Positions 36,943 through 46,756 of a stretch of DNA of 64,000 nt are shown here, one piece after another; positions within the stretch are counted from its first letter, which is position 1, and every line of letters begins with the position of its first letter. A model generated the notes under the pieces. That model saw nothing but the letters and a program-made list of their open reading frames with translations. It was not told where the DNA came from and made no database searches. This DNA comes from Lutraria lutraria (taxonomy: Eukaryota > Mollusca > Bivalvia > Venerida > Mactridae). The stretch covers positions 13,626,790-13,690,789 of the forward strand of contig OZ026844.1 of NCBI GenBank assembly GCA_964023205.1, written 5' to 3'. A program made the translations under genes and the position numbers.

Positions 36943-39355
36943 GTATACATTGCGTGTAAAAATTAAACGAAAATCTGTAAGCCCAGAGCAACTGAAGATG
37001 GAAGCAAAGAAAGGGAAGCATGATAGATATGTAGACTGGAGTACAAAACTTAAAAACAATCCACAGAAGTATAAGGAATTTAAACAGAAAGATGCTGCCA
37101 AACACAGAATCAAGAGACAGCAGATGAGTAACGAACAAAGGAAGGTGTACAATGAAAAGTGTAAAGAGCGTATGCGAAAATACAGAGAGAGGAAGAAAGA
37201 AAAGGGTGTTGAATGTTCTGTAAACAAAACAAGGCAACAAATAAAGAAACAAAGGGACTACTGGCGCTCAAAGAAAAAGGAACAGCGGTCAAAAATGAGT
37301 GAAGAACAACAAAGAGCAATGAATGAGAAGCGAAAAAAACTCTACCGTGAAACAAAGGCTAAAAAGAAACTTGAATATTCAACACCATGTTCCTCCCCTA
37401 ATACTAACGCAAAGGCAAAGGCAAAGTTTATGAGAATCCCAAAAAAAGCAGAGAGATTTGCACACGCAGTAAGTGAACTAGTGGGGAACTGTACTCCAAG
37501 TAAACAAAATGAGCTAAACAAAAAAGGCCTACTTCTCTCTCCAAAAACCCAACAAAAGCACAGCACATCAGTAAAAATTGTTGCCAATGTAAAACTACAA
37601 CTGAAAACATTGAAACAAAGTCAAACTGCTCGAGGGAGGCAACTGTATTACCTGATTACAAAAGGCCTAGTTGGAAAGCATTGTAATGACCACAGCATCC
37701 GACAAGCACTTGATCTTAAGTATAGCTATTGGACAAGGCTATGCCATTTACAAGAGGAACCAATTCAAAGGGTCACAAAAGTCTCCGAGGAAACAAAGGA
37801 AAGCATCAAATCGTTTTACATTGGGGAGTCCGAAAATCTACCGACTAAACGCATGGCTACAAAAAAGTTTTTGACAGAGACATTAAAAACTTCACACAGC
37901 CAGTTTCTAAGCAGGAATCATGGATCGAAAGTGTCACTAAGCACTTTCAAAAAGTGCAGACCTGGACAAGTTCTGACAATGGACAGGAACAAATTTCAAT
38001 CATGCCTATGTGAATATTGTGTAAATGTTGAGTTTAAGCTGGAAGCTTTAAAAAAGGCCTGCAATGCTGAAGGTTTGTCGGAACTAAAGATTGAGAACAA
38101 GTTTGATTGCTTGAAGATGACATTATGCCCAACAGAACTTGAATTTAATAATAAACCATGTTATGAAAGAAATTGCGCACACTGTGGTGAAGAGTACATT
38201 GCCCTACACTTTCAGCCTTTGGTCAATAAATGTGAAGAAAAAACTATCAAATGGAAACGATGGGAATTGTGTTCCGTTGGAAGTGCTGGGAAAAAAGCGA
38301 AACGACAAATGCTTATAGAAAAAGAAGGTAATGTTCTTGACCTTTTGAAGCAGTTGACTGAAGAAGTGAAACCTTTGGCCAAACACATTTTCACGGCGAC
38401 ATGGCAGAGACGGCAATACCAACAGTTAATAAGCAATGTACCCAATGACTGTGTGGTGACTGTGATGGACTTTGCTGAAAATTACCGTTGTGTGAATCAG
38501 GATAAAGTCCAATCTGCCTATTACAACTATCAGCAGGCAACACTGTTCCCTTGTGTAGCTCACTACCGATGTCCCGACTGCTCAGATGGAATTGTTGAAG
38601 AATCAGCAGTGTTTATATCACCTGATCTAAAGCATGACAGTCATGCTGCTCATGAGTTCATGAAAAAAATGGATGAACACTTGAAAGAGACTGTGTCATT
38701 TTCACATGAGATACAGTATAGTGATGGATGTGCTGCACAATTCAAGTCAAAAACACCGTTCCAACATATCTCTGAAGAATCCCATCACATCGTTGAAAGA
38801 TGCTTCTTTGGTTCAAGACACGGTAAAAGTTGCTGTGATGCTTTGGGAGGTTTAGTGAAAAGCCAAGCAACAAAGTATGTTAGGAGTAGGAAAGGGACGA
38901 TTCCAGTTGCAAAAGCTTTATATGACTTTTGCAAGAAGAACCTAGCTGTAGAATCAAACGAAAAGTGTTCACACAAGAAGAGAACATTCTTCTACTTTGA
39001 AGAAATTCATAGAGATTCCGACTCTACAAAACTCTTGACAATACCAGGTACAAGGTCATTGCACAATGTGAAAGGTGCGTCACCGGGGATTGTAAAAGTA
39101 CGTACTTTGGCATGTTTTTGTCCTGAGTGTAGTAGTGAAGATGATAACGCCAAGTGTGAAAATGAACATGTAGTAGGAGAATGGAAATTGTGCTCACTAC
39201 AGGGTGGCAAGAATAATGGAAAGCCAAAACATAATGGTGGCGATGAAAGGAAAAGTCAGAGCAAGATAGGAGTCAAGCCAAAACGCATATCGAGACGAAA
39301 CGTCCCAAATGCAAAAGACAGTAAGACAAGAACGAAGTCAGACCATCGAATTTGA
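36943..39355 (+). CDS. Putative DDD-type transposase, main exon
   Basis: With exons 1-2 the product is about 855 residues. The exon starts at acceptor 'acttcag' 36941-36942 and continues the frame. No ATG opens this frame early, so upstream exons are needed. Residues here are counted from 36950. Residues 1-140 are very basic and rich in K, R, E and Q (probable coiled coil and DNA binding). A cysteine cluster begins CLCEYC at about 352 and continues with CERNCAHCGEEY near 405. A candidate catalytic core follows: MDFAENY (D507), YSDGCAAQFKSK (D592) and HGKSCCDALGG (D630), each in a strongly patterned context. The C-terminus has CFCPECSSEDDNAKC (about 720) and a basic tail. I recall similar uncharacterised proteins in molluscs and cnidarians. 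The DDD reading is inference from spacing (84 and 37 intervening residues). No stop or frameshift breaks the frame, so the exon may be functional. Confidence 0.72.
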
Positions 39356-40400
39356 ATGGGATAGATGACAAATCAAATGATCAGTCAAAGGAAACAGCTG
39401 AAAATGTCAAACAAAACAAGAACAAAGAAGGATCTTGTCATGTTCGGGAAAAAATGAAACAAAAAGCTGACGTTCAGGACTGCCAAATGGACCCATTTCT
39501 TAACTGTGCCACATTTGTTGATCTTCAAAGTGAGGTGGAGTCACTAGTTTTGGACCAATTACCAACTGTTGATAATGTGACATTCTGTAACACTAACAAG
39601 GTTATTGACAATAATTCCCTACCCCTTGTTCCGGAGGATATTCCATTGAAACCTACTTGTCAGCTGTATCCATGTTCAATCTATGGTGACGGAAATTGTT
39701 TGACAAGGGCTGCAAGTGTTTTTGCATATGGTCATGAAAGACATCATGTTGAAAAGAGGAAAAGAATAGTCAGGGAACTGGTACAAAATGAGAAATTTTA
39801 CTTGGACAATGAAAAAATGAGAAAAGGAAAGCATCCCGATGGTGATGATAATGTAACAAGTGCTTTTGCATCCTACTCTGAATTCTTTATGGCCAACAAG
39901 CAGCTGACAATACAAAGTATAAGGTCTATCTACAGGAAAGAAGTACTCGAAGTCAAAGAATCAGGCAAGTGGATGGGTTTATGGCAAATAGCCAGCCTGG
40001 CCAACATTTTGCAGCGCCCCGTAGTTTCTGTTTCACCGGAGTATGGAGCCAATAACACACGAAAGGACATGCACAGGGTATTTTATCCTTTTGAAGATTA
40101 TGTTGAGGCAAATCCTGCATTTTTCATGTGGACAAACGTTAATGGAATTGCAAGTGAAAGGGACTATGTCCTCAATCACTTCACTGCTATGATGCCTTTG
40201 GATGAGGAGGTGCAGATAAGTGAAAGTGACTCCGACAACAGTTTCAATGCTGACGGTCTGTTGGGAGACTGGATGTTTCATGACAACATCTTCAACCAGA
40301 ATATTAAGACCATCACTCCAGACGTTGCTTTGCCTGCTAGAGGTGGAGATATCCAAGATGACACTGGCAGCAGTTTCCAGGTCAAGGAAGATGAACCCAG
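39352..40400 (+). CDS. OTU-type cysteine protease domain protein (exon)
   Basis: The frame is open from 39325, in the -1 frame relative to the upstream transposase exon and overlapping its last 31 bases. It starts with no ATG, so it is probably joined to the transposase by splicing or frameshifting. Counting from 39352, residues 1-100 are low-complexity and acidic or polar. An OTU fold core follows: YPCSIYGDGNCLTRAASVFA with Asp113 and Cys116 of the DGNC catalytic motif, and VLNHFTAM with the catalytic His276. The OTU family removes ubiquitin or ubiquitin-like proteins. Both catalytic residues are kept. The exon ends at donor CCCAG|GTTTGT (40401) after a TPDVALP...SSFQVKEDEPR segment that is repeated in the next exon. 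Confidence 0.75.
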
Positions 40401-40530
40401 GTTTGTAGCTCATTGATCATCTAATGTTAAAGTAGACTTTGATTATTGACTACCATAAGGACTTGTCTTTTGTTAATTACTGTAAAGTCACTTGCAGATC
40501 ACTACATAACTTACTCTTGCTTTTATACAG

Positions 40531-40641
40531 TGACGAGATTGAGACCACTAGCCCAGGCGTTGCCTTGCCTGATGCCATGGAAGATAGAGACACCCACTAC
40601 GACACTAGCAGCAGTTTCCAGGTCAAGGAAGATGAGCCCAG
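40531..40641 (+). CDS. Duplicated downstream exon of the transposase/OTU gene
   Basis: Acceptor 'ctttatacag'-like 40521-40530 and donor CCCAG|GTATAT (40642) bound 111 bp, phase 2 on each side. The translation starts SDEIETTSPGVALPDAMEDR and ends TSSSFQVKEDEPR, a clear repeat of the end of the preceding exon. The following intron begins with sequence related to that after 40400 ('gtcctttgttaattactgta'), so a block of about 240-300 bp with exon end and intron start was tandemly duplicated. Confidence 0.6.
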
Positions 40642-41433
40642 GTATATAGCTTCTTGATCAAGTAGACTGTTATTATTATTTCCTACCAGACGGGCATGTC
40701 CTTTGTTAATTACTGTAAAGCCGTAGATCAAAAGATGAGCTTTATATAAATAGGTAATGACCTACAATGGTTTCTTTAGATTAACAAGTAAGCTGTATTA
40801 GTTTAAATTAATGAAATGTTTCTTCTCATACTCATTTACTGATTATAATTTTTAAAATCTGCATGTGAAATCATTAATCAAATATATCTGATAGATACTA
40901 TTCTGGAGATTACATATTGATAAAACATGGAAGAAGTCTTCTTCCTGGTGTAGTAAGTAATAATTAAGTTGAAGTTGATATGTTAACTTTTATTGAAGTT
41001 TTTCGTATTTATGACATTTCACTACTTCAAGTTTTTGTTAAATTTATGGCAATTGCTGACAACTTATGAATGTTGATATTCTATATTTTCAATTATTATT
41101 GATTTTAAAAAGAGCTTAAGAGTACAATATAATATAATTGTAGAACTTTACCAAAGGAAACTGAATGCCAGATAAATACCATTTGGTGTTTACAGACAGT
41201 TACTACTTTCATGATGTAATATAAAGGAATTCCATTTAACTATGTTTAGATGAAGTAATCATCAGTGTTTAGAACCACCAGTATTTGTAACTATTTTAAA
41301 GTTCCTATATGCATCCCAATGATAATTTTATGTATTCAAATAAAAACGTAAAACGCTAAAATAGAGTTAATTGTAATTTATCAGTCATTTGATAATTAAG
41401 TTAGTATTAAGCAAATTTGTTTTCCTATTTCAG

Positions 41434-41571
41434 GTTGATGAATGGCCTTGGGTTCAGTATTTTACTAAGAAAAAGAACCGGTGGTTAAATGGCATTAAAT
41501 AAGATGTTGTAGAAAAAATTGACACCCCAGAAATGTGTGTTGCGGGTTCTCGTCGTTATTACAAATTTCAG
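41434..41571 (+). CDS. C-terminal exon with in-frame TAA
   Basis: The acceptor 'cctatttcag' and donor 'ttcag|gtgtgt' bound 138 bp. One frame reads VDEWPWVQYFTKKKNRWLNG, IK, then TAA at 41500-41502, then DVVEKIDTPEMCVAGSRRYY and KFQ, and continues in frame into 42128. The aromatic and basic pattern on both sides of the stop suggests one ancestral exon with a stop mutation. The phase does not fit the exon ending at 40641, which would give a different frame ending in TAA at 41488-41490. A missing small exon or an alternative acceptor may explain this. Confidence 0.45.
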
Positions 41572-42127
41572 GTGTGTATTATTACTTAATTGTGTCCTTT
41601 CACGACTTTGTTATAAATTACATGATAGATAATCATTTATTCAAGGACAATTTAAAAGAAGTAAGGAGTACAAACATGACACATAACTCTCCCACCTAGA
41701 CCAGTTTAAGAACCTACCCACCCACAGAAACCTGACAAAAAATGAACACAGACAAAAGATTGACAAGACAAAACAATTCACCCACAAACTAAACATGGAC
41801 ATAATTCAACATTTTATTCGCAATCAACATAAACAAGTGTGTGCAATTCTAGCTATCTGACAAATGTAAATATACAAGGAAATGCAGCCAAATGTAAAAC
41901 ACTAAACATAAATAGAATACCGCCTTGGAACGGTCTGCTGCAGCAGTAGTGGCGTTAAGTGACAAAAGGGTTACAATTTGTAAAATGCAGGCGGTGCACT
42001 GAAAGAAACATAATGATAATGAAGCAATGGCTTAAATGTTTGTTATTTCACTAAATACAGCTGTGACTCAAATGCCAGTTGTTATGTGTATCAACATCAT
42101 TTATCACACTTCTTTTTTTTTTTTTAG

Positions 42128-42145
42128 CATGAAGCCTTGAAGTAG
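42128..42145 (+). CDS. Terminal exon (HEALK, stop)
   Basis: A long polypyrimidine tract and acceptor 'ttttttttttag' precede cat-gaa-gcc-ttg-aag-TAG, which continues the SRRYYKFQ frame with no phase problem. A poly(A) signal AATAAA lies 41 bp downstream (42186-42191). Confidence 0.5.
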   Translation, partial: HEALK

Positions 42146-42185
42146 ATGCAGTGTAACAAGTTCTGAAATTTTATTCTTTATCAGT

Positions 42186-42191
42186 AATAAA
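42186..42191 (+). promoter_or_regulatory. Poly(A) signal of the transposase/OTU gene
   Basis: AATAAA shortly after the terminal exon, followed by a T-rich stretch ('atgtgttttattag'). The position fits the 3' end of the element's gene. Confidence 0.5.
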
Positions 42192-42323
42192 GTTGATGGT
42201 TAAAATACATGTATGTGTTTTATTAGTTATAAACTAAGACAAAGGATAGTATTTGTTAATGCAACTGCTATGGTGAGCCCCAAGGTCCAATGCACTTTGG
42301 TTGCCTGGCTAACCTGTTAATTA

Positions 42324-42560
42324 GGCCAGAAAAAATATTTTAGATTCTCATCCGCAAAGTCCCTGTCTACTATATTTTACTAATTAAAAGTAAACCTAAA
42401 CAAAAAATATTATGGATACTATAATATAATTATATGAGCTGCAGTAGTAAATGATCAATTTAAACATTTTAAATGATAAACTTAATAATTTTATGTACTA
42501 AAACCAAGCTATCCATCCCCTCAAAATCTGGATGAGAATTGAAAGTTTTTTTCTTTGGCC
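42324..42560. mobile_element. Small inverted-repeat insertion with TTA flanks
   Basis: The left GGCCAGAAAAAATATTTTAG continues 'attctcatcc'. The right side has the inverse ('ggatgagaattgaaag' to 'ttctttggcc'). TTA stands on each side (42321-42323, 42561-42563). A 237-bp element with a 3-bp duplication and GGCC tips resembles Harbinger-type miniature elements. It sits inside the large transposon, 3' of its gene. Confidence 0.65.
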
Positions 42561-43229
42561 TTACTGGGAGGCATTTTTAGCATCCATATTAAAAGAATAT
42601 TGTGTGTTAAAAGTTGGAACACAATATGGATGGTGAAAATACCTTAACCCAAACCGGGATATGTGCATGGTTATGCAAGCATAATGACTAAATGCACTAC
42701 AATCTAGCTCTACTTAAAATTAGTTGCCAATCACCTGTATATACTAGCATAACAACATAAATTTATGTATACATGTCCGTCTACCATGCTGACATGTTAT
42801 AAACACCATAGCATACAGCAGAATGTAGTTAATGGGTTATGGGCATCTACAGTGATTTCACCAACACAGTGTAGCATTCACTGAATGTACTTTTCAGAAT
42901 TCCAAGAAATTGAGTTGTTAAATAAGAAACACTGTATTTTCATTTAAATAACTGTACTTCTCTTAATACAACATAGATCTGAAATATTTAAGTTCTAGTG
43001 AAATTTCAGTTAAATTAATTGAAAAGTTACATTAAGTCACACATTTTCAGTTTTCATTTAAAATGAATAACAAATCTCTTGTAACATGGTTATATTTGTA
43101 GAACAGTCATTTCATTATAAAAACACAAAAATACAGTTGAATTATGTATATTTTTTTCATTTATCTGATAATGAGCCATATAATACAAGAATCGAGTCTG
43201 GTTTCTGAGGATTTTTTATCACATTAGAA

Positions 43230-43775
43230 TTCTGTGTCCATTGTTACATCATTAAAAAGATTTAATGATGTATTTTGCTGCAGAAACATACCCCATTATT
43301 TCTTCTATATGCTTATAAATTTAACACACTCTAAAATATGAAGAAACATCTAAGAATGTATTCATATTTTGTTCAAAATACAACAATATCCAACACAATT
43401 TTGCCCAATTTGTGTCTTGTTACATCACCAACATATTAGGCAAAAATACCTTTGGTTTTAGGTAAAAGGCTTATATATTATTTTACAGCATTGAAATACA
43501 ACTGCTTCATTAACAGGACAACCACGGGTAATGAGAAATTAACTTATTTTTATTCTTATGTTAATGGGTTTTGTGGGTTCTGTCCAAAGTTACATCACAA
43601 ATTATGTTGAAGTTAAACTGTTAATAACTTTAAAACCACTTTAGATTTCTTAATATTACTTTGGAAACACCTATTAATTCAATAAAACATGTCATGTCAA
43701 TAGAAATTAAGTAATAAAATGTATCTTTAATTTCTTTAAAAAAGTTGGACACCAAGGAATTGGTGATGTAACAAA
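43230..43775. repeat. Right subterminal array of GTTACATC motifs
   Basis: Motifs occur at about 43240 (after 'gtgtccatt'), 43430 (after 'gtgtctt'), 43588 (after 'ctgtccaaa') and 43764 (inverse, inside the terminal repeat). The array is shorter than the left one. The 'TTRTGTCC...TTACATC' context is the same. Confidence 0.72.
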
Positions 43776-43806
43776 AAGTGCTGGACAGAAAAACCGTGCT
43801 CATATA

Positions 43807-44420
43807 CAAGGCAGCGTGGCATTGCTTAATCAATTGCAATTAGCAACGATTACAACTCACAGACTGTGGTTTTGACATGTTGAGACAAAAAGGTGTTAAT
43901 TTCACTGGATAAAACAAAATTAACACAAATAGCAATGTGTCAAACTTGCTAATCAGTGACCAGCCAGAGCAAATGCAATCAAGATAAATCAGGAAGACAA
44001 AGATGTGCATTTACACCAAACTCGAATGTAGAGCTCTAATAAAATGATTTTGTCATTAATCTAAACGATTAGATTTACAACAGCTTCGTACCTTACTAAG
44101 TAATTAATCCAGTAACAAATTATACACGCATAAAAAATCCATAATTGTATGACACATTTAAATCATGAAATTCCTGTTCAATTTATGGGAATAAAATAAT
44201 AACCAGAGGTTAAGTTATACGTCATCTGATTGACAGTTAATAGCATCATTCATGACGTCAGTTACATTAACTTTAAACCTAGTTAATTTCAGCAGCACTA
44301 AAAATAGAAAATCAGTATAATGGCCGAGTATATACGGTAAAAGTAAAAAAAGTCTCACAAGTTATAACTGTTAAGCTTCACCGAAGACTAAGATATATAA
44401 TAAAAAAAAAATTTTAAAAA
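43807..44420. other. Unassigned AT-rich sequence
   Basis: No coding region or repeat was recognised between the large transposon and the tRNA-like sequence. Confidence 0.35.
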
Positions 44421-44496
44421 GTGCTTTCACATCGAAGCGATCCTGGGACCTCTTTTACGTCAAGCGGGTGTTCTACCACTCAGCTACGCGTGCTAC
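44421..44496 (-). other. tRNA-like sequence, Val(GAC)-like
   Basis: On the minus strand it reads 'gcgtagctgagtggtagaac' (a good A box), 'cgcttgacgta' with GAC in the anticodon position, and 'ggtcccaggatcg', a weak B box. The order and spacing fit a tRNA. The T arm is decayed. Probably a pseudo-tRNA or SINE head. Confidence 0.5.
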
Positions 44497-44532
44497 ATAA
44501 AAAAATAAAGTAAGCTAATTCACGGAGGTTAA

Positions 44533-45438
44533 CCGGCTCGGACTTTTTTGGATCAAATCAGCGTCCCCAGACTATTTTTGATCGAGCAAAGGACTTTTAC
44601 AGATTAATTTCTTAAAAGCAATGGTCAAACATCCTGATTCAGGCGCAAAAACACGTTCAAATTTTACAATTTCTGTACCACGGAACTTTAACATATCTGT
44701 TCTTTCCATATATTCAAAATAATTAACAATTTCTTGTAAATTTATTCTTTACTGTTTACATCAAGAAAAAGTCTGAAGTTTCTAAAGCGAAAGTGAAAGT
44801 GCATCAACATTTACCCGAATTAATAAGAAAGTACACCGATTTTTCAGACTTCATGCATGTTTATTGCTCTAAAATATATGTGTAGTACAGTGTTTTAGTC
44901 AAACGTGGGTCTTTCAGACGTCAAATTATCAGTTTTTTAATGATCTAAAGGAACTGATCATAACAAGTCCATTTCCATGATCACTAGTAGTCCTTTGCTG
45001 CTAAGTTTGTTGTTTTTCTCTTTCACAGCAATGAATCGAATTTTGACTGGATAAATACCCGATAAATACCTTTGATACATTATTACTATTCAGTTCAGTA
45101 ACGATATCGATTGAAAAACATGAAAACATTGTAGAAATTTACATCTTATTCCTTCACTCGACAATATCGCCCAATCTTGCGAGGGAAAATGCAATTTGAT
45201 TATATTTGTGCAAGGACTCTGTTCTCTGTGATGTTGATTTAACATTATTTTCTTGTTAATATACATTTGTGCCGTTCCATCGCACATAAATAGTTAAAAT
45301 AAAATAAGTAGAACATATAAAATATCAAATATTTTGAACACACCTGTCTAAACTTTTAGCTTGATGTTCATTAAAAGTCCTCTGCTCGATCAAAAATAGT
45401 CTGGGGACGCTGATTTGATCCAAAAAAGTCCGAGCCGG
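44533..45438. mobile_element. TTAA-flanked DNA element with about 70-bp inverted repeats (906 bp)
   Basis: The left end is CCGGCTCGGACTTTTTTGGA, continuing for about 70 bp to 'gactttta'. The right end is its inverse with a single difference (AAAGG versus AGAGG). TTAA flanks both ends (44529-44532, 45439-45442), the target of piggyBac and Kolobok elements. The nearly perfect long termini suggest recent insertion. No open frame inside has a transposase motif. Confidence 0.85.
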
Positions 45439-45442
45439 TTAA

Positions 45443-46264
45443 CCACCATGTAATTGCTATTATAGTGATTGCTTCACGCATGTTTTCGACCCTTGACAAT
45501 AAAAAACATTTTTTACTAGGTTTTATGTGATGATAGATCAAAATGTATATATCTGTACGTGTCCTAACATAGTGTAACGCTTTCTCTCATTTATTTATGT
45601 CCTGAATTAGAATGGTGAATTTTTAAATCCCTGGTCATTGTCAGAAAACAATCTTAATTATAGATCAACAGTATCCTTATCTGACGTACTGATTTCATAT
45701 AATAAATAAATATTTATTTTCTTGCAACCATCTGTCTTTTAAAATGAATGCTAAATCAAACCATCTTTCGAAAATACCACGGTACATCCATGTACCACGG
45801 TTACCAAGGACGCGACGCCATATTTGTTTTGAAAAGTTTGTGAAGGTGAAAAGTTTCGAACGAAAAGATACACAACTGTACTAAACAATATTTTTCTGTA
45901 GATTTAGTCCGTTTCGACACGTTGCAAAAATAGACCCTGAACCAACACATACAGAAATACGCAATAGATCTAGGTATATAAATGACTTATTTGATAAAGT
46001 CGAGTGATCCCCACTAAAATTTTTGTACTTTGTGGGGTAGGGTGTATGGAATTTCGGACAGGTAATTGGCACAAAAGTCAAACAAAAACAATATTCGCAG
46101 TAGTCAGGCTTCTTGAAAATGATAAATCGTGCATGATTTTAACTGTTCATTGATAAAAAGCCTGTTATGTATTTGATAAATGTGTATATAATCCAAACTG
46201 CCAAGAGGTGTACGTAAAAGAGCAAAAATCTTCCATCTGCAGACATATTTTATAAAATTTGAAC
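45443..46264. other. Unassigned sequence
   Basis: A short palindrome GGTACATCCATGTACC occurs at 45781-45796. The minus-strand frame at 45881-46081 has no motif. Confidence 0.35.
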
Positions 46265-46367
46265 ATCAGCGCATTTGTGTACCAGAATGAAACATACTTC
46301 ATTTTTTTCGGTTTATAAATGACTTTTCACTGTCTAAAATATTTTTCTGGTACACAAGTGCGCTGAT
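46265..46367. repeat. Near-perfect 23-bp inverted repeat, 57-bp loop
   Basis: ATCAGCGCATTTGTGTACCA plus GAA (46265-46287) is matched inversely at 46345-46367 with a single G-U-compatible difference. It could be a tiny miniature transposon or a transcribed hairpin. No target duplication is evident. Confidence 0.65.
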
Positions 46368-46756
46368 ACTTAATTCTTTGTCTATAGTGGGAAAAAATGG
46401 CAGAAATTGTGGATTTTAACAAAACTAGGGTCATCTTGAAGGTATACAAATATTTATCAGTTATGGGTAGAACTGGTATATTGATGCTTTTGGGAAGCTT
46501 TTAAGTTGGTTTAACTGAAAAAACATGTGAATGATATTTTTTTTCAATTTGGATTTATTTTAAATTCAAGGGCAAAATAATGACCTTAGTGAACCTACCC
46601 CTTTGTCAGCTGTCATCATGGAAATTTGTACTTAAGCCAATAACACATTCAATCCTTGATCTGCTTTTTGGTCAAAAGAAATCATAAAGTAATCATAAAA
46701 TAATCACGATTATTGGCCTTTTTAAGCAGTAATTGATTTATGATTAAAGTAATACA

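Larger units (their letters stand above)
34283..43802 (+). mobile_element. Large DNA transposon with OTU-protease-encoding gene (9.52 kb)
   Basis: The left end starts TGAGCACGGTTTTTCTGTCC and the right end is its exact inverse over 20 bp. The match continues to 38 bp with three mismatches and finishes in GTTACATC. TATA stands on both sides (34279-34282, 43803-43806). Because TATA is palindromic with the adjacent bases, ATAT or TA duplications are also possible. About 2.4 kb at the left and 0.6 kb at the right are packed with GTTACATC/GATGTAAC motifs, and the gene between has essentially none. Internally it encodes a DDD-type transposase candidate and an OTU protease from one multi-exon plus-strand gene. 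A Sola-type affiliation (4-bp duplication) is a guess. I cannot name the superfamily. Confidence 0.82.

Noticed and set aside
36839..37355. Minus-strand open frames opposite the transposase exon (136 and 81 residues)
   Set aside because: They mirror the lysine/glutamate-rich coding strand and give phenylalanine/leucine-rich products, a typical shadow.
39330..39360. Classic -1 slippery site joining transposase and OTU frames
   Set aside because: The overlap contains no X-XXY-YYZ heptamer that pairs in both frames, so programmed frameshifting is only one of several options.
44421..44496. Functional tRNA-Val gene
   Set aside because: The T arm and acceptor stem are not intact and no T-run terminator follows on the minus strand, so only tRNA-like was reported.
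45781..45796. Palindrome GGTACATCCATGTACC as an operator or promoter element
   Set aside because: Short palindromes are expected by chance in 64 kb and there is no neighbouring gene to relate it to.
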